Origin: Thermoplasmata archaeon
GTDB taxonomy: Archaea > Thermoplasmatota > Thermoplasmata > Halarchaeoplasmatales > Halarchaeoplasmataceae
NCBI GenBank assembly: GCA_019594025.1
Contig: JAFDUB010000077.1
Location: forward strand, 1 to 7,824
Length of the DNA stretch: 7,824 nt
Direction: 5' to 3'
Made by a program: the position numbers and the translations under genes. Positions within the stretch are counted from its first letter, which is position 1; each line of letters begins with the position of its first letter. Shown in pieces: positions 5,385 through 7,824 of the stretch. The notes under the pieces were generated by a model. That model had not been told where the DNA came from, did not search any database, and worked only from the letters and a program-made list of their open reading frames with translations.

Positions 5385-6184
5385 TAACCGGACCTAGGTT
5401 GAGATATCTAGCACGGCAGAAAAATTTGACAGCAGGTCTCATGGAAAAGGATTACGTAAATTCCTGGATCCTTTATGCTATCTTCACAGAAAATGATCTC
5501 AAAAGAAGCGTCGTGTTCAAAGGTGGTACTCTACTTCACAAGATATACTTTAAAGAAAAATGGCGTTTCTCTGAGGATATAGACCTTACTGCATTGAAAG
5601 ATTTTAGCGAAGCCCACTTCGAAGATAAGTTACAAAAATCCCTCTCGACGACCTCAGAAAGATCCGGCATCGGCTTCGATATCACTTCATATCATTCAAA
5701 TCCGGGATATATTCAAGTAAAGATACAATACGACGCTCTGCTGGGTCAAAAGAACACTACCAAAATAGATGTTACCCGGAATGAAAAGGTATTGTTTGAT
5801 ACACAGATAAAGGACCATAAACTGGAAGATATCCCTACATTCCAGCTCAACTGCTATTCTTTGGATGAAATATTCGTAGAGAAGATAAGAAGCTTGTTTG
5901 AAAGAAACAGAGCTAGGGATTACTATGACGTTTATAGAATGTACTGCGAACATGATTTTAAACTCGATTCAGTCACCGATGCCTTAAAGGAAAAGATGAA
6001 GGCTAAAGATATGAAACTTCGAATGGAGATACCAAAAGAAAAGAAAGAGGAGCTAAAAGAATACTGGCATACTAATTTGAGCAGGTTTGTATCCCCAGAA
6101 AACTTCCCAAAATTTGAAGATGCCATGAAAAACATTGACCAGTTGATAGAAGAACTGAAAAAAATTGACGTCGATTTTATATGA
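5381..6184 (+). CDS. AbiEii-type nucleotidyltransferase toxin (module 3, complete)
   Basis: This 267-residue protein has the full set of motifs of the AbiEii/AbiGii (COG2253, MenT-related) nucleotidyltransferase family. Motif I is FKGGTLLHKIY (Gly48-Gly49-Thr50), with RFSEDIDLT giving Asp66 and Asp68 for metal binding. A third acidic residue, Asp130, is in KIDVT. EKIRSLFERNRARDYYDVY gives Lys168, Arg175, Arg179, Asp180 and Asp183. The C-terminal part is helical. Well-studied relatives transfer nucleotides to RNA, including tRNA 3' ends, or bind GTP, and stop growth when the antitoxin is lacking. The start is TTG at 5381, which shares TTGA with the antitoxin stop; GGAGGAGG at 5366-5373, 7 bases before it, decides this start and implies translational coupling. 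It is the only module in the window with a complete toxin. The 3' end meets module 4 head-on, 20 bases from the remnant at 6205. Confidence 0.92.
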   Translation: MITGPRLRYLARQKNLTAGLMEKDYVNSWILYAIFTENDLKRSVVFKGGTLLHKIYFKEKWRFSEDIDLTALKDFSEAHFEDKLQKSLSTTSERSGIGFDITSYHSNPGYIQVKIQYDALLGQKNTTKIDVTRNEKVLFDTQIKDHKLEDIPTFQLNCYSLDEIFVEKIRSLFERNRARDYYDVYRMYCEHDFKLDSVTDALKEKMKAKDMKLRMEIPKEKKEELKEYWHTNLSRFVSPENFPKFEDAMKNIDQLIEELKKIDVDFI

Positions 6185-6212
6185 TTTTAACCCTTTTATG
6201 TTCTTTATCCCT
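6183..6212 (+). terminator. T-rich tract after the module 3 toxin gene
   Basis: Runs of T and pyrimidines (attttaaccctttta, then ttctttatcccttttc) follow the TGA of the toxin gene. Archaeal polymerases can terminate on such U-rich tracts without a hairpin, and none is obvious here. The tract overlaps the end of the 22-codon remnant on the other strand. The assignment rests on composition only. Confidence 0.35.
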
Positions 6213-6273
6213 TTTCGGAATAATTCGTAATAAATCTGCTGTAATATTCAGACACCATTTCACTCAATCCCAT
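6205..6273 (-). pseudogene. Truncated partner gene of module 4, 22 codons
   Basis: An ATG at 6273 lies inside the last codons of the module 4 regulator, exactly where the module 2 partner starts inside its own regulator gene. In both, the regulator ends (ATGATGGTnAAA...TATG) and the embedded ATG falls after the Met-Met-Val-Lys codons. The frame reads MGLSEMVSEYYSRFITNYSE, then Lys-Gly and TAA at 6207-6205. The start of the module 2 partner (MYEEIETVISRKYLQEVITT) has a comparable helical pattern, with a Tyr and an Ile-Thr in similar places. Nothing corresponding to the nucleotidyltransferase follows, because the oppositely directed toxin gene of module 3 begins 20 bases away. It is probably the residue of a deleted toxin gene. 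An unrelated short frame is possible. Confidence 0.45.
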
Positions 6274-6859
6274 AATATTTTACCATCATCTTTTCAGCAG
6301 CGTCCTTACATGGCCCTCCTTCCAACCGCAGGTCCAAAATGAGTTGAGGCACGGAGACCACATACAATCCCTCGATCTTTTCAACACCGTAAAACATGTG
6401 GTCATCGTTCAATCGTATTCTAGTATTCCCTCCGCCTATCAACCCTGTCTTCTCGACGATATCTAGCCAGTCTGCTCTTTCACCTTCACATACGTAGAAA
6501 TCGATCATCGACGGAAACAGGTACCCTTGACGAAGGTTTTCACCCATATATGTTGTCAAAGCGTATTTGAGATCTGTATTTTTCAACAATTCTAACGTAT
6601 TTTGTAGAGAAACTCTGACGTAACTCCCTTCTACATGAACATCTTCCCATTCTTCATAAATACCCTCGTGATCCATGATGTTTGTATTTTCCAACAGCCC
6701 TCTTTCCTCCAGCCTTGTGGTATACTCTCTGCACCACGGTTCGGACACTTTCGCTTCTTTAGCGACCCTATACTTTGTCATGCTGCCTGTCGAAGATAAT
6801 AGCACTCTTAATATCCTCTCTTTCTTGAATCCCCTCTCTCTTTCCGGTTTTTCCAGCAT
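6260..6859 (-). CDS. AbiEi_2/COG4861-like winged-helix antitoxin or regulator (module 4)
   Basis: This protein of 199 residues, counted from the ATG at 6859, is a paralogue of the one at 3502-4083. Shared blocks are KERILRVL, MTKYRVAKEA, YALTTYMGEN, YLFPSMIDFYV, IGGGNTRIRLNDDH, PQLILDLRLEGGPCKDA and the final MMVKYY. An upstream TTG at 6877 would add six residues, but it lies only a few bases past the TATA-like box (6883-6893), before the expected transcript start; the ATG at 6859 is about 29 bases from the box and is preferred. The N-terminal third is a winged helix, and the rest is the AbiEi_2-type domain of unproven function. Its overlapping partner gene is reduced to 22 codons, so this is an orphan regulator. 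It may respond to, or neutralise, partners encoded elsewhere. Family confidence comes mainly from the paralogue match. Confidence 0.72.
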   Translation of the reverse strand: MLEKPERERGFKKERILRVLLSSTGSMTKYRVAKEAKVSEPWCREYTTRLEERGLLENTNIMDHEGIYEEWEDVHVEGSYVRVSLQNTLELLKNTDLKYALTTYMGENLRQGYLFPSMIDFYVCEGERADWLDIVEKTGLIGGGNTRIRLNDDHMFYGVEKIEGLYVVSVPQLILDLRLEGGPCKDAAEKMMVKYYGIE

Positions 6860-6880
6860 ATTACGTAGATTGAACAACTT

Positions 6881-6939
6881 CTTTATATATTTAACCTATG
6901 CAACGGTAATAACGCATATTTAAATACATAACCTATGTA
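6881..6939 (-). promoter_or_regulatory. Module 4 promoter with repeated aacctatg sites
   Basis: The TATA-like box for the minus strand is ttaaatatata (plus 6883-6893). Upstream, aacctatg occurs twice, at 6893-6900 and 6930-6937. The second copy is part of an inverted repeat tacata-acc-tatgta (6925-6939). A symmetric tatttaaata (6917-6926) could act as a second TATA box in either direction, including rightward transcription toward the repeat array at 7029. These sites differ from the GGTCGGAA sites of module 2, so the two paralogues probably recognise different DNA. The stretch 6940-7028 holds another AT-rich box (tttaaaa, 6972-6978) and GGAGG (6985-6989) before an ATG at 6999. Confidence 0.45.
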
Positions 6940-7028
6940 AAATACGTAACTTTGCAATCTTTTTCAAGACGTTTAAAAGCGAGCGGAGGCGTTACCCGAT
7001 GAAAAGAATCCATCCGCCCCCAACAAAT

Positions 7029-7252
7029 CCCCACAACAAACTTTCCTCTCCGGAAACCCCTATCCACACGCCTAGGAACCTTGTTCCTCTTGTATGTATA
7101 AAATGTACTATTTTATCCACACGCCTAGGAACCCTGTTCCTCTTGCCCGAATAAAACCTTACTGTTTTATCCACACGCCTAGGAACCCTGTTCCTCTTGC
7201 CCGAATAAAACATTATCGTTTTATTCACACGCCCAGCGATAGCTCTACACGG
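7029..7252 (+). repeat. Double-hairpin tandem array with three 53-54 bp units and conserved ends
   Basis: This is the second array of the same family as 4241-4517, in the same orientation. The left end (7029-7063) keeps the hairpin tttcc-tctcc-ggaaa. Units are 7064-7116 (53 bp), 7117-7170 and 7171-7224 (54 bp). The right end is 7225-7252. The first stem, aggaac-gttcct, is identical in all three while its loop is ctt, cct, cct. The second stem is ataaaat-gtact-attttat in the first unit, ataaaac-cttact-gttttat in the second and ataaaac-attatc-gttttat in the third, where it can extend to nine pairs (gaataaaac with gttttattc). The array occupies the middle of the gene-poor stretch from 6860 to 7465. 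From 7253 to 7360 I see no gene or clear signal. Confidence 0.85.
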
Positions 7253-7360
7253 TCAAATAATTCATATGGATCTAACAAAGGCTGTCAAATATCATCCGAT
7301 CATATTACCTGCATATTTACAGTAAGATATGTGGCTTATTTGCACACAGACAACACGAAA

Positions 7361-7459
7361 TTTTATATGTAATCCAGCTTTCATCAAAGGTGCATATCAC
7401 AAATCATGCCCGGGAAAGGATAGATAAATACAAAGCAAAAAAAGAAAGATATTGGGGGA
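7361..7459 (+). promoter_or_regulatory. Promoter region and ribosome site of the DUF2283 gene
   Basis: Two TATA-like boxes precede the gene: ttttatat at 7361-7368, which would give a leader of about 75 bases, and agataaata at 7422-7430, which would start transcription near 7451. A strong Shine-Dalgarno site, GGGGGA (7454-7459), stands 6 bases before the ATG at 7466 and decides the start. A leadered message with a strong ribosome site contrasts with the leaderless antitoxin genes in this window. Confidence 0.45.
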
Positions 7460-7465
7460 ATTCAA

Positions 7466-7684
7466 ATGGAAACTAAGTACGACCCTGAAGTGGATGTTAT
7501 CACGATAGTGTTACAGAAGGGAGATTTAGACCGCGGTGAAGATATGGGCGACGGTGTGATCGTACACTACAATAAAGACAACGTTCCTATCGAGATAGAG
7601 ATATTGAATGCTAAGTCAAGACTCGTAGACTGGATAAAGATCGCTTTGAATGCTGGCCCTAAACCGATATCCGTCAATTCGTGA
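7466..7684 (+). CDS. DUF2283-family small protein
   Basis: This 72-residue protein matches the DUF2283 (COG5428) pattern from its first residues. YDPEVDVITIVL corresponds to the family's YD.EaDvLYI.L opening. After a short acidic stretch, GDGVIVHYNKDNVPIEIEIL matches the family's ..GvivdyDe.g.ivGIEILdAs block, and NAKSRL follows. The family has no established activity. Its members are small beta-rich proteins frequently encoded beside DUF4258 proteins, an arrangement sometimes read as toxin-antitoxin-like. No DUF4258-type partner is visible upstream or in the 140 bases downstream. The last 13 or so residues (IALNAGPKPISVN) extend past the usual domain end. The start is fixed by GGGGGA 6 bases before the ATG. 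Confidence 0.85.
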   Translation: METKYDPEVDVITIVLQKGDLDRGEDMGDGVIVHYNKDNVPIEIEILNAKSRLVDWIKIALNAGPKPISVNS

Positions 7685-7822
7685 ATATTTTACATTATCG
7701 ACAAAACAAATTTTCCAACCGTCGTCATCTATGTGTAAACCGCCGTTCGTAATCAAACTAAACATAATAAAAGATGTCATCATCTCCCTTACGATCTCAA
7801 ATTCTTCTATTGAAATAAAACT
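7616..7822 (-). CDS. Possible partial minus-strand frame at the right edge
   Basis: A frame open from the window edge runs 68 codons to TGA at 7618-7616, reading ...ISIEEFEIVREMMTSFIMF, NGGLHIDDDGWKICFVDNV and then into the antisense of the DUF2283 gene. The part outside that gene (7685-7822) looks moderately protein-like, with alternating charged and hydrophobic residues. The last 69 bases overlap the DUF2283 gene on the other strand. No family is recognised, and an open frame of this length can arise by chance in such sequence. The start, if any, is beyond the window. Confidence 0.2.
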   Translation of the reverse strand, partial: SFISIEEFEIVREMMTSFIMFSLITNGGLHIDDDGWKICFVDNVKYSRIDGYRFRASIQSDLYPVYES

Positions 7823-7824
7823 AT

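Noticed and set aside
6860..6877. Upstream TTG start for the module 4 regulator, adding six residues.
   Set aside because: It lies only a few bases downstream of the TATA-like box, before the expected transcript start; the ATG at 6859 fits a leaderless mRNA.
6992..7228. Minus-strand repeat-containing frame in the second array.
   Set aside because: Same reason: GTG start without a ribosome site, and a 53-bp unit shifts it into a different frame from the first array.
7094..7372. Plus-strand frame with repeated IHTPRNPVPLARIK.
   Set aside because: Open only because cctgaa became cccgaa in this array; the first array has TGA at that position, and the 53-bp unit separates it from the upstream start. 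Variation fits hairpin conservation better than protein conservation.

Overview
The window looks archaeal. The evidence is direct: AT-rich TATA-like boxes sit about 25-30 bases upstream of several start codons, implying leaderless or nearly leaderless mRNAs; GGTGA and GGAGG ribosome sites occur inside operons; ATA (Ile) and AGA/AGG (Arg) codons are frequent; a TTG start is well supported. The lineage cannot be named from this sequence. There is no rRNA, tRNA, CRISPR array, transposase or integrase.

The content is that of an accessory defence or toxin-antitoxin region. From left to right: a 5'-truncated AAA15/OLD-like ATPase (1-1215, +); module 1 on the minus strand, an AbiEi-type antitoxin (1518-2246) whose overlapping AbiEii-type partner is only a 53-residue remnant (1360-1521); a minimal RNA ligase-family protein (2437-3078, +); module 2 on the minus strand, an AbiEi_2/COG4861-like winged-helix protein (3502-4083) with a 139-residue nucleotidyltransferase-like partner that shows no catalytic G-S/T...D-x-D motif (3099-3518); module 3 on the plus strand, a complete AbiEi/AbiEii-type pair (4563-6184); module 4 on the minus strand, a second COG4861-like protein (6260-6859) whose partner has shrunk to 22 codons (6205-6273); and a DUF2283-type small protein (7466-7684, +). 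A weak partial minus-strand frame runs off the right edge.

The main pattern is asymmetric decay. All four antitoxin/regulator genes are intact, and all four keep tight start/stop overlaps with their partners, but only module 3 retains a visible nucleotidyltransferase core. Three promoter regions carry inverted repeats placed for autoregulation: GGTCGGAA sites around the TATA box of module 2, a GTAACC...GGTTAC repeat across the start of module 3, and an acata...tatgt repeat upstream of module 4. Modules 1 and 3 also share TAACGTA at nearly the same distance from their start codons.

The second unusual component is a dispersed element with conserved ends that carries 0, 4 or 3 copies of a 53-54 bp unit (1294-1353, 4241-4517 and 7029-7252). 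Each unit contains two small hairpins with conserved stems and variable loops, including one paired C-G to T-A change. All three copies point the same way and lie between the modules, so they could be RNA genes, structured mobile repeats, or recombination sites that shuffle the modules. Their function is unknown.
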